Assembly: GCF_017094505.1 (NCBI RefSeq)
Contig: NZ_CP064787.1
Location: 2,852,001-2,916,000, forward strand
Length of the DNA: 64,000 bases
From: Halapricum desulfuricans
Lineage (GTDB): Archaea; Halobacteriota; Halobacteria; Halobacteriales; Haloarculaceae
Direction: 5' to 3'
The translations under genes and the position numbers were made by a program. Under the pieces are notes generated by a model. The model made no database searches. It was not told where the DNA came from and worked only from the letters and a program-made list of their open reading frames with translations. Shown piece by piece: positions 35,537 through 43,095 of the stretch (position 1 is its first letter; each line of letters begins with the position of its first letter).

Positions 35537-36127
35537 ATGTACGTCGGACGATTCGTGATCGTCGGCCCGGAGGTCGGCGCGTACCGCGTGTCCTCGCGCT
35601 CGTTTCCGAACCGCCGGGCCGTCGACCGTGACGGTACCGTTACGATCGAACCCACGCCCGATGCGCCGCCGTCGGACAACCCCTACATCTCCTACAACGG
35701 GCTGCGGGTGACCGACCGGGGCGCGGTCGTCGGCAACGGCAGCCACGTCGACCCCATCGCCGAGAAACTGCAACTGGGCTATCCCGCCCGGGACGCGCTG
35801 GCCGAACCGCTGCTGGCGCTCGATTTCGAGAAAGACGACTACGACACCCCCCGGATCGCCGGCATCGTCGGGCTGGACGACGACCCCACGGCCGAGGACG
35901 CCGTGATCGGGACGGTCCGCCGAGACGCGCTGCTCGTCGAGGACGTCACCGAACCGACGCTGGTCGCGACCTACGAGAAAGCGAGTCCCGAGGCGTTCGA
36001 TTTCGCGGCGAGCGACGCCGCCGAGGCCGCCCGCGAGGCCTACGATCTCGACTTCGAGCACGCCGTCTGTGCGGCGGGCGTCGCCGTCGACGGCGACGGC
36101 TTCGAGACGGCGGTAGTCAACGAGTAG
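35537..36127 (+). CDS. purO: Archaeal IMP cyclohydrolase PurO
   Basis: The 196-residue enzyme closes the purine ring in the last step of IMP synthesis (FAICAR to IMP) in archaea. Recognisable sequence is [41 protein letters not shown] and [21 protein letters not shown] 35537 is taken because the family begins MYVGR and the preceding GGAGAG could act as a ribosome binding site; an upstream ATG at 35510 would add nine residues. It is convergent with rfcC with a 21-base gap. Confidence 0.92.
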   Translation: MYVGRFVIVGPEVGAYRVSSRSFPNRRAVDRDGTVTIEPTPDAPPSDNPYISYNGLRVTDRGAVVGNGSHVDPIAEKLQLGYPARDALAEPLLALDFEKDDYDTPRIAGIVGLDDDPTAEDAVIGTVRRDALLVEDVTEPTLVATYEKASPEAFDFAASDAAEAAREAYDLDFEHAVCAAGVAVDGDGFETAVVNE

Positions 36128-36148
36128 ACAGGCGAACCGTCGCGCGTG

Positions 36149-37159
36149 TCACGCCCGCGTTTCCGCCGGCAGCGACGCCAGGAAATGCGAGAGGTGCAGC
36201 CGTTCGTCTGTCCCCTCGACCAGATCGAAGTCGATCTCGCCGGCGAGCCGGTGGACCCGGGCGAGTTGCCGCCCGGTGTAGCGTGATCGGGCGGTCCGCA
36301 GGATCGCCTCCATCAGCTCGGCACCGCTGTAGCCCTCGTCGACGAGCAGGTCGTCGAGCGTCGAGCGCGCGTCGTCGAAGCGCCCCTCTTCGGCGGCGAC
36401 GAGCATCGCCTCGACGTCGTCGTCGGCCTCGACCTCGCCGAGTACCTCGTAGGCCGCGTTCATCGTGATCTCGCCTTCGGCCTCGGCGGTGGTCTGGGCG
36501 CTCAACACGGCCGTCCGGACGTCGCCGTCGGCGTAGCCGGCGACGTACTCAAGCCCCTCCTCGTCGTGGTCGACGCCTTCGGCTTCGACGATCCGTTCGA
36601 GGACGGCGACGAGTTCCTCGTGGGTCGGCGCGCGCACGGGAACGGGGAAGCAGCGCGAGCGGATCGGCGCGATCAGCGTGCTGGGCTGGCGCGTCGCGAT
36701 GACGAACTGCGTGGCCTCGTAGTACTGCTCCATGACCCGACGCAGCGCCTGCTGGAAGTCCTCGCGCATCGACTCGGCGTTGTCCAGCAGGATCGTCTTG
36801 TAGCTCCCGCCCACCGGCGTGTAGCTGGCCGACTCTTTGAGCACGTAGTTGATCATCTCCCGCTTTGGGAGGTCGCTCTTGCCGGCGAGAAACGACCGAA
36901 ACCGGGGGTCGTTCTTGATCTCGGTCTTCGAGCGGTCGAAGAAGTCGGCGACGTTGAGTTCGATGAAGTCGTTCTCGGCACCCTCGTGTACGTCGGCCGC
37001 GAGCGCTCTGACGGCGGCGGTCTTGCCGGCCCCTTTCGGTCCGTGAACGAAGAGGTTCATCGGTTCCTCGCGGGCGCGTTCCATGCGCTCGCGCACCGTC
37101 CCCTGGGGCAAGTCGTCGATCGCCGGCGCGTGCGCCTCGGTCCACAGCGGCCCGTCCAT
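36149..37159 (-). CDS. rfcC: Replication factor C small subunit (clamp loader)
   Basis: The 336-residue AAA+ subunit loads PCNA onto DNA. Walker A is HGPKGAGKT at 39-47, and the arginine-finger motif is Ser168-Arg169-Cys170 (SRC). The Walker B/DExx box reads LLDNAE at 124-129, changed from the canonical LDEAD, so this subunit may bind ATP without normal hydrolysis. It resembles the extra small subunit RfcC of haloarchaea, which is less conserved than RfcA. The C-terminal collar domain follows after about 230. It is convergent with purO and divergent from the Idi-like gene. Confidence 0.85.
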   Translation of the reverse strand: MDGPLWTEAHAPAIDDLPQGTVRERMERAREEPMNLFVHGPKGAGKTAAVRALAADVHEGAENDFIELNVADFFDRSKTEIKNDPRFRSFLAGKSDLPKREMINYVLKESASYTPVGGSYKTILLDNAESMREDFQQALRRVMEQYYEATQFVIATRQPSTLIAPIRSRCFPVPVRAPTHEELVAVLERIVEAEGVDHDEEGLEYVAGYADGDVRTAVLSAQTTAEAEGEITMNAAYEVLGEVEADDDVEAMLVAAEEGRFDDARSTLDDLLVDEGYSGAELMEAILRTARSRYTGRQLARVHRLAGEIDFDLVEGTDERLHLSHFLASLPAETRA

Positions 37160-37318
37160 CGGATCGGCGTAGGCGGGCGGCGTTGAAGTATCCTGCGAGC
37201 GACGGGCGGGCGAGTCGAAAGAGAGGTCCCAGTCGGCAGGCGTCGGCCCGCGGGAACCGACTGCGATCGGTCCGGGAAGTCGAAGAGCGTATGAACCAGC
37301 CAGCCTACCTGACAGCTA

Positions 37319-37870
37319 ATGAGCACCGACGAGACCCACGAGAACGCCGAGCAGGACGTCATCGCGGTCGACGCCGAGGACAACGAGCAGGGGCTGGTCA
37401 ACCGACTGGATGCCCACACCGGCGACGGGATCCGCCATCGCGCGTTCACCGCGCTGCTGTTCGACGGGGACGGGAACGTTCTGCTGGCCCAGCGCGCCCC
37501 GGAAAAGCGGCTGTGGAACACCTACTGGGACGGGACGGTCGCCTCTCACCCGCGGGAGGGACAGACACAGAAGGAGGCGACGGAGATCCGTCTGGAGGAG
37601 GAGCTCGGCGTCACGCCGGATCAGTACGAGAACCTGCGGGTGACCGATCGCTTCGAGTACAAGCGCTACTTCGAGAACGCGGGCGTCGAACACGAGGTCT
37701 GTACGGTGTTACAGGCGACGCTGACCGACACGACCCTCGACCCCGACCCGGAGGAGGTCGCCGGCCTGCTGTGGGCCCCTTACGAGCGCCTGCAGGCCCA
37801 TCCCGAGCAGTACCGCCAGCTTCGGCTCTGCCCCTGGTTCGAAATCGCGATGCGCCGCGACGCTGAGTAG
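37319..37870 (+). CDS. idi: Isopentenyl-diphosphate delta-isomerase-like Nudix protein
   Basis: The 183-residue protein has a Nudix domain closest to type I IPP isomerase, which interconverts IPP and DMAPP for archaeal lipids and carotenoids. It has LLAQRAPEKRLWNTYWDG, the Nudix helix EATEIRLEEELGV, and EHEVC with Glu124 and Glu126 matching the catalytic/metal glutamates. At the position of the essential Cys of Escherichia coli Idi (NSVCGHP) it has Ala75 (GTVASHP). I recall this Ala in other haloarchaeal homologues, so isomerase activity by the standard mechanism is uncertain. Confidence 0.8.
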   Translation: MSTDETHENAEQDVIAVDAEDNEQGLVNRLDAHTGDGIRHRAFTALLFDGDGNVLLAQRAPEKRLWNTYWDGTVASHPREGQTQKEATEIRLEEELGVTPDQYENLRVTDRFEYKRYFENAGVEHEVCTVLQATLTDTTLDPDPEEVAGLLWAPYERLQAHPEQYRQLRLCPWFEIAMRRDAE

Positions 37871-37910
37871 CGATACCGCGCTTTCTCGTTCGAGTGGACG
37901 ACGGATCCAC

Positions 37911-38618
37911 TCAGACCAGTCGCCACTCGGTTTCGCCATCGGGGCGTTCCCCGGCGCGTTCGATCACGCCGCGGCGCTCCATCTCCTCGAGGACTTCCCC
38001 GAGGCGGTCGGGCTGGGCGATCTCCATCTCGATGCGCTCGATCTGGTGGTACTCCCGCAGCGCCGCGCGGATGTCTTCCCGGTCGAAGGTCTCGGCGTCG
38101 GCTTTCTCCATCACGCCCGAGACGAGATCGACCATGTCCTCGATGAAGTTCCAGGGATAGACGATCCAGGCCCACTGCTCGAGGCGTTCACCGACGAAAT
38201 CGGGCTCGAACTCGCTGGTGCCAAGCAGTTGCAGCGTCGCCGTCCGGACGGCGCTGGGGTCGCGCTCGCGGACGTAGTCGGCGGCGTGAGCCATCGACTG
38301 ACCGGTGTCGGCGATGTCGTCGACGATGAGAACGTCCTTGCCCTCGACGGACCCTTCCGGCATCGGGTAGCGCACCTCGGGTTCGTCGCTCTTGGCGGCT
38401 GCGCCGACGTAGTGCTCGATCTTCAGGCTCGTCAGGTCGTCAAGTCCGAGGAAATCACAGAGCGTGCGCCCGGCGAACCAGCCGCCGCGGGCCAGCGCGA
38501 CGACGACGTCCGGCTCGAAGTCGTCGGCCTTGATCTCGTCGCTGACCTCCCGCGTGAGGCCGTAGATGTACTCCCAGTTCGTGATCGTGCAGGGGAACTC
38601 CTCCGGCAGGTCGCTCAT
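37911..38618 (-). CDS. Phosphoribosyltransferase (COG2236-like, purine type)
   Basis: The 235-residue protein has the PRPP-binding motif DVLIVDDIADTGQS (about 104-117) and VVVALARGGWFAGRTL near the N-terminus, as in the xanthine/hypoxanthine-type phosphoribosyltransferases of archaea. The C-terminal 70 residues add a winged-helix-like region (EVLEEMERRGVIERAGERP). The substrate base cannot be decided from sequence. ATG 38618 (MSDLPEEFPC) is the conserved start; an open frame further upstream antisense to phzF is not coding. It is divergent from the PhzF-like gene. Confidence 0.82.
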   Translation of the reverse strand: MSDLPEEFPCTITNWEYIYGLTREVSDEIKADDFEPDVVVALARGGWFAGRTLCDFLGLDDLTSLKIEHYVGAAAKSDEPEVRYPMPEGSVEGKDVLIVDDIADTGQSMAHAADYVRERDPSAVRTATLQLLGTSEFEPDFVGERLEQWAWIVYPWNFIEDMVDLVSGVMEKADAETFDREDIRAALREYHQIERIEMEIAQPDRLGEVLEEMERRGVIERAGERPDGETEWRLV

Positions 38619-38720
38619 CCGGTAGTCACCGTCCGAACGATTGCCCCGACCGGCCATTAAGCCGGCGGGTTCGAGCGGGAACGCCAAACCGTTAACCGGC
38701 CGGCCCACCCACCGACAGCC

Positions 38721-39611
38721 ATGGACACTCGCGACGCATACCTCGTCGACGCGTTCACCGACGAACCGACCGACGGCAACCCCGCCGGTGTCGTTCCCGA
38801 TGCCGACGACCTCGACGCCGACCAAATGGGCGCGATCGCGAACGAACTCGGGGCCAGCGAGACGGTCTTTCTCCGAGACAGCGACAGCGCCGACCGCCAG
38901 CTCCGGTATTTCACCCCCGAGACGGAGGTCGACCTCTGTGGGCACGCAACGATCGCGGCCCACGCGTGGCTCGACGAACACGGCGTCATCGAGGCCGGCG
39001 AGCACACCGTCGAGACGGCCGTCGGCGTCCTCGACGTCCGCGTCGAGGCGGACGGCACGGTCTGGATGACCCAGAACGATCCCACAGTGGTAGAACTGGA
39101 CGCGGACGCGGCGCAGGTGGCCGACGCGCTGGGGATCGAAGCCGACGCGATCAGGGCGGTCGGGTTGCCGATCGCGCGCACCTCGACGGGCCTGCCCTTT
39201 CTCGCGGTGCCGGTCGAGTACTTCGCGCACCTCTCGTCGATGGAGCCGGACATGCGCGCGATCGAGCAACTCTGTGCGACTCACGACGCGACCGGGATCT
39301 ACGCGTTCACCTTCGACACGCTCGAGGGCGACTCGACGCTGCACGGGCGGATGTTCGCCCCCGGCGCGGGCGTCAAAGAGGACCCGGTCACCGGGACCGC
39401 CAGCGGGGCAGTCGGGGGCTATCTCGCTCATCAGGGCGCGCTGGAGGAGACGACGGACATGGTCTTCGAGCAAGGACACTTCCTGAATCGGCCGGGGACG
39501 GTCTCGGTCAGCGTCGGCTCGACGGTCGAGGTCGGCGGACGAGCCGTCACGACGCTCGAGGGAACGGTCGTCGTCCCCGAGAGCGACGACGACGAGATCA
39601 TCGAAGTGTGA
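38721..39611 (+). CDS. PhzF family isomerase/epimerase-like protein
   Basis: The 296-residue protein has the two-lobed PhzF/diaminopimelate-epimerase fold. Motifs are [16 protein letters not shown] near the N-terminus (Asp/Glu region of the active site), [27 protein letters not shown], and [17 protein letters not shown]. Members isomerise small hydroxy- or amino-substituted rings, but no phenazine genes are nearby, so the substrate is unknown. The TGA stop at 39609-39611 is also the conserved TGA of palindromic element copy 2. Confidence 0.85.
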   Translation: MDTRDAYLVDAFTDEPTDGNPAGVVPDADDLDADQMGAIANELGASETVFLRDSDSADRQLRYFTPETEVDLCGHATIAAHAWLDEHGVIEAGEHTVETAVGVLDVRVEADGTVWMTQNDPTVVELDADAAQVADALGIEADAIRAVGLPIARTSTGLPFLAVPVEYFAHLSSMEPDMRAIEQLCATHDATGIYAFTFDTLEGDSTLHGRMFAPGAGVKEDPVTGTASGAVGGYLAHQGALEETTDMVFEQGHFLNRPGTVSVSVGSTVEVGGRAVTTLEGTVVVPESDDDEIIEV

Positions 39612-39689
39612 TACTGGTGGCTATACGGTCGGAACGATATCTGGCACGACGGCGTGCCGGATCATTTCGAAACGGTATCGCCACCAGTA
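39609..39689 (+). repeat. 78-bp nested palindrome, copy 2
   Basis: The outer arms are 39612-39626 (TACTGGTGGCTATAC) and 39675-39689 (14 of 15 pair). The inner arms are 39639-39648 and 39653-39662 (ATCTGGCACG/CGTGCCGGAT, 9 of 10). Both share the centre 39650.5. The preceding TGA (39609-39611) is the stop codon of the PhzF-like gene, so the element begins at the very end of that gene. Sequence is closely related to copy 3 at 60748-60824. Confidence 0.88.
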
Positions 39690-39795
39690 CGGGCCCGGAT
39701 CGGTCGACCGTCGCCCGACATTCTCAACGGTTTATCGGACGAAATCGGCCGATAGCGCAACTCCTATACGGAAGAAAGACAAATGTGTGGCCAGT

Positions 39796-40851
39796 ATGCA
39801 GCGGCTCGAGTCGGCGCCGCAGGACTTCGATCGGGTGCTGTCCTCGATGTGTACCGAGCCACATCCCGCGGCCCGACGGGCGGCCGAGCGGTTTCTCGCG
39901 ACGAATCCGGGCGACCCGGAGACCTACCGGACGGTCGCCGATCTGGAGCGCGACGCCGTCGAGTTGCTCGGGACGGTGACCGGCCTGCCCGAACCAGCGG
40001 GCTACGTCACGAGCGGCGGGACCGAGGCGAACATCCAGGCGGTGCGGATCGCGCGCAACAGCGCCGAGACCGACGACCCGAACGTCGTGGTCCCGACACA
40101 CGCCCACTTCAGTTTCTGGAAGGCGGCGGACCTCCTGGGGGTCGAACTCCGGACCGTGCCGGCTCGCGACCACCGCGCGAACACCGACGCAGTAGCCGAG
40201 TCGATCGACGCCGATACCGTGCTCGTCGTCGGCGTCGCCGGATCGACCGAGTACGGCTACGTGGACCCGATCCCGGAACTGGCCGAGCTGGCCCACGACG
40301 CCGGCGCGCTCTTTCACGTCGACGCCGCGTGGGGCGGGTTCTATCTGCCCTTTACCGAGCACCGGTGGCACTTCGGTCACGCGGACGTCGACACGATGAC
40401 GATCGATCCCCACAAGGTCGGGCAGGCCGCGGTGCCCGCGGGCGGGTTGCTCGCGCGGTCGCCGGCGCTGCTTGACGTGCTGGCGATCGACACGCCCTAT
40501 CTCGAATCGACCAAACAGGTCACGCTGACGGGCACGCGCTCGGGGGCCGGCGTCGCCAGCGCGGTCGCGGCCATGGAAGCGCTGTGGCCCGACGGCTACC
40601 GCGAGCAGTACCGCCGCTCGATGGAAAACGCCCGGTGGCTCGCCGACGAGCTGGCCGAGCGAGGCTACGACGTGGTCGAACCGGAACTCCCGCTTGTCGC
40701 CGCGGACGTCTCCCAGTCGCTGGTCGAGAAACTCCGCGACAGGGGCTGGCGCGTCGCCAGGACCGGATCGGACGAACTCCGGGTGGTCTGCATGCCCCAC
40801 GTCACCCGCTCGATGCTTCGGTCGTTCGTCGCTGATCTGGACTGGTACTAG
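39796..40851 (+). CDS. mfnA: L-tyrosine/L-aspartate decarboxylase (MfnA family)
   Basis: The 351-residue PLP-dependent group II decarboxylase has [12 protein letters not shown] (about 73-84), [26 protein letters not shown] (PLP Asp) and [13 protein letters not shown] with Lys207 as the Schiff-base lysine. In haloarchaea, which lack methanofuran, the likely role is decarboxylating aspartate to beta-alanine for coenzyme A; this is inference from the family. ATG 39796 gives [10 protein letters not shown]; a GTG at 39787 is less likely. A TATA-like box (GGTTTATCGG, near 39729-39738) lies upstream after the palindrome. Confidence 0.88.
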   Translation: MQRLESAPQDFDRVLSSMCTEPHPAARRAAERFLATNPGDPETYRTVADLERDAVELLGTVTGLPEPAGYVTSGGTEANIQAVRIARNSAETDDPNVVVPTHAHFSFWKAADLLGVELRTVPARDHRANTDAVAESIDADTVLVVGVAGSTEYGYVDPIPELAELAHDAGALFHVDAAWGGFYLPFTEHRWHFGHADVDTMTIDPHKVGQAAVPAGGLLARSPALLDVLAIDTPYLESTKQVTLTGTRSGAGVASAVAAMEALWPDGYREQYRRSMENARWLADELAERGYDVVEPELPLVAADVSQSLVEKLRDRGWRVARTGSDELRVVCMPHVTRSMLRSFVADLDWY

Positions 40852-40903
40852 CGCCGAGCCGAAACCGATACGTTTTATCAACCCGTCCGATCCAGTGACT
40901 ACC

Positions 40904-41470
40904 GTGTCCGTGGAACTGGTCCCCGTCCTTGCGAGTGGCACACTCGAAGGGCTCTACGCGACGATCGAAGGTGCAATCAGGACAGCGACGGGGCCAGTCG
41001 GGCTACTCCTGATCGGGGTCTACTCGTTTCTGATCGCGTTCGTGCTCCCGCTGCCCAGCGAGATCGTCCTGGCTCCCGCGAGTCACATGAACCTCGGGCT
41101 GCCGACGGAGGCGAACGTGGCGCTGATCGTCCTCGTCAGCGGGCTCGGCAAGGCGGCCGGCAGCGTCTTCGCCTTTCACATCGGACAGGAGGCCAAGCAG
41201 TCGGGCCCGGTCATCCGGTTCGTGCGTCGATCGCGGTTCGACATCGTCAGCTGGTCGGAAAAGAAGACGGTCGAGCTCGCCCAGAAGTACGGCTACGTCG
41301 GCATGGCCCTGGCGCTGTCGGTCCCGGGCTTTCCCGACACGATCTCGATCTATGCCTTCTCGGTGCTCGAGACCGATTACTACCGCTTCGCGGCGGCGAC
41401 ATTCGCCGGCAGCGTCGGCCGGCTCGTCGTCACGATAGCGGGGTTCGCCAGCGTGACTGCCCTGCTGTGA
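40904..41470 (+). CDS. VTT-domain (DedA/YqaA-like) membrane protein
   Basis: The 188-residue membrane protein has the VTT/SNARE-associated core: FVLPLPSEIVLAPASHMNLG, an amphipathic half-helix, and YGYVGMALALSVPGFPDTISI, followed by AGSVGRLVVTIAG. Related proteins act as lipid scramblases or flippases. I start it at GTG 40904, because TTTTATC at about 40873-40879 is a suitable TATA box about 28 bases upstream, fitting a leaderless mRNA; a second in-frame GTG at 40910 is possible. It lies 52 bases after mfnA. Confidence 0.75.
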   Translation: MSVELVPVLASGTLEGLYATIEGAIRTATGPVGLLLIGVYSFLIAFVLPLPSEIVLAPASHMNLGLPTEANVALIVLVSGLGKAAGSVFAFHIGQEAKQSGPVIRFVRRSRFDIVSWSEKKTVELAQKYGYVGMALALSVPGFPDTISIYAFSVLETDYYRFAAATFAGSVGRLVVTIAGFASVTALL

Positions 41471-41548
41471 CGGGTTTTCTGCCGAGAACCGCGCCGTGAT
41501 ATCCTGTCACTCAGATACACTTATCCCCTCAGTCGTCGTCTAGAATGC

Positions 41549-42223
41549 ATGCAAACTCGTCGCATCTCCTCGCAGTCGATTCTCGGAGCGCTCGTGATCG
41601 TCATCGGACTCGCACTCCTGGCGGAAACGACCGGCTACGCCGACGTCAGCGTCTTCTGGACGTACATCCCGTCGCTTTTCGTCCTGCTGGGTGTGTTCGC
41701 GCTGGTCGCCAGCGGGTTCCGGAACGTCGTCGGACCAGTGGTCGTAATCGCCGTCGCCAGCGCGTGGCAGCTCGTCACGCTGGAATATCTCACCGCCGAG
41801 GAAGTGGTCCAGCTGTGGCCGCTCGCGATCGTCCTCTTCGGCCTCTCGATCGTGCTGGGACAGTACCGCTCGCGGGTCAAGAGCGTCGACGGATCGTACG
41901 TCAGTGGGCTGGGCGTGTTCGGCGCATCCGAAAAGCGGGCGTCGAAGCTGTTCACCGGCGGGTCGCTGACGGCGCTATTCGGCGGAGCCACTCTGGACCT
42001 GCGTGACACGACGCTCGAGGACCGTCCCGTGACCGTCACGGCGACGGCCGCGTTCGGCGGCGTCGACCTCATCGTCCCCCGCGAGTGGAACGTCTCCCTC
42101 GACGTGTTGCCGGTCTTCGGCGGGGCGAGCGACGACCGGCTCCGGGCGCAACACCAGCACGAGGAAATCGATCTGATCGTGACCGGATTCGCCGTCTTCG
42201 GCGGCGTCACCGTCAAAGACTGA
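41549..42223 (+). CDS. LiaF-like membrane protein
   Basis: The 224-residue protein has three to four N-terminal membrane segments (for example SILGALVIVIGLALLAET and IPSLFVLLGVFALVASG), then from about residue 115 a soluble beta-rich domain with repeated ALFGGATLDLRD, AAFGGVDLIVPR, PVFGGASDDR and AVFGGVTVKD motifs. This FGG pattern is the LiaF/cell-wall-active antibiotic response domain. In bacteria LiaF restrains a stress-sensing kinase; no such kinase is next to it here. The lipoprotein gene starts 3 bases after its stop. Confidence 0.82.
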   Translation: MQTRRISSQSILGALVIVIGLALLAETTGYADVSVFWTYIPSLFVLLGVFALVASGFRNVVGPVVVIAVASAWQLVTLEYLTAEEVVQLWPLAIVLFGLSIVLGQYRSRVKSVDGSYVSGLGVFGASEKRASKLFTGGSLTALFGGATLDLRDTTLEDRPVTVTATAAFGGVDLIVPREWNVSLDVLPVFGGASDDRLRAQHQHEEIDLIVTGFAVFGGVTVKD

Positions 42224-42225
42224 CA

Positions 42226-42774
42226 GTGCCCGTGACCGACCCTGACGCCCCTCTCTCGCCGAGAATCGAGAGACGAACGCTCCTGGTACTGACGGGAACA
42301 GCCAGTGCCGCGGCCATCTCCGGGTGTCTGTCCGCGCCGTCTTCCCGCGGTCCGTCCTACGAGCGTCTCGAAATCGACGGCAGTCCGCCCTTTGAGCCCG
42401 GTCTGCAGGACGTGACCGATCGGGGCCGCTACGCCGCACTGGTCGTCACCGAACGTCAAGCGGAGCTGTTCGACTTCCGGCGACTGTCAGACCCAGAGGC
42501 GGCATTCGTCGGGGAGACGGATTTCAGCGCGTCCTACCTCGGGGTAGTCCAGGTCTGTCCCCTGAATTCCTCCATGCGATTCGAGGTCGTGGACGTTCAC
42601 GAGAGCGATGTCACACTGACCGTCGGCGCGGTCGTCCGAGACGAACCGCCGCACTCGGACGATCGAGTCATCTCAACCCTGCTGCTCCGAATTCGCCGTC
42701 CGGCCCCGGACCGTATCACCGTCGAACTGGACATCGCCAACCGGCGTGAGACGTTCTCCGGGGCTCGTCTGTGA
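42226..42774 (+). CDS. Predicted lipoprotein of unknown function
   Basis: The 182-residue protein begins with GTG at 42226 (VPVTDPDAPLSPRIERR), 3 bases after the LiaF-like stop. A signal with twin arginine (ERRTLLVLTGTASAAA) ends in a lipobox ISGC, so the mature protein would be lipid-anchored. The mature part contains ERQAELFDFRRLSDPEAAFVGET and a beta-rich C-terminal half (LTVGAVVRDEPPHS, TLLLRIRRPAPDRITVEL). I do not recognise the family. A second GTG at 42232 is also possible. It is probably co-transcribed with the LiaF-like gene. Confidence 0.65.
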   Translation: MPVTDPDAPLSPRIERRTLLVLTGTASAAAISGCLSAPSSRGPSYERLEIDGSPPFEPGLQDVTDRGRYAALVVTERQAELFDFRRLSDPEAAFVGETDFSASYLGVVQVCPLNSSMRFEVVDVHESDVTLTVGAVVRDEPPHSDDRVISTLLLRIRRPAPDRITVELDIANRRETFSGARL

Positions 42775-42780
42775 GCTACG

Positions 42781-43095
42781 ACCACCTTTTTCTCGTCGGG
42801 TCCGCTCGCTCCGCTCGCGAACCGCTCCTCGAAAAAGCTGGACCAAAAAACCGCGTCTCACTTCCCTCGACGCGGTCCTACCCCAGCGCTTCGATATCGA
42901 ACTCGAATGCCACGACCGGCAGCTCCAGATCGTGTTACAACCACCTTTTTCTCGTCGGGTCCGCTCGCTCCGCTCGCGAACCGCTCCTCGAAAAAGCTGG
43001 ACCAAAAAACCGCGTCTCACTTCCCTCGACGCGGTCCTACCCCAGCGCTTCGATATCGAACTCGAATGCCACGACCGGCAGCTCCAGATCGTGTT
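42781..43095. repeat. 159-bp tandem duplication covering the 3' end of pheT
   Basis: Bases 42781-42936 are identical to 42940-43095 (156 bases, repeat period 159). The unit contains the last 19 codons and stop of pheT plus about 100 bases of downstream sequence with an A/T-tract and the hairpin-forming GGTCCGCTCGCTCCGCTCGCGAACC-like stretch (shown here only in description: positions 42959-42983). Perfect identity means the duplication is recent or kept identical by conversion. Gene function is not damaged, because the true pheT stop (43037-43039) is intact. Confidence 0.93.
42990..43009 (-). terminator. Probable terminator of pheS-pheT
   Basis: On the minus strand, a T6 run (complement of 43004-43009) follows the pheT stop by about 28 bases, and a second T5 run (42991-42995) comes soon after. 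Archaeal termination mostly needs such T-tracts. The same pair of tracts is repeated at 42832-42850 by the tandem duplication, giving a doubled terminator. Confidence 0.55.

Noticed and set aside
36149-37159. RfcC considered as a non-functional clamp loader because of LLDNAE
   Set aside because: Walker A and SRC are intact and the length is normal; degenerate Walker B is tolerated in accessory clamp-loader subunits, so I keep it as a functional gene.
37911-39479. Extended phosphoribosyltransferase of 522 residues
   Set aside because: The extra N-terminal 287 codons run antisense through the conserved PhzF-like gene; the true start is ATG 38618.
42673-43020. Minus-strand open frame repeating RRGFLVQLFRGAVRERSERT
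   Set aside because: It only reads the duplicated non-coding unit downstream of pheT twice; arginine-rich composition and overlap with the lipoprotein gene show it is not a protein.
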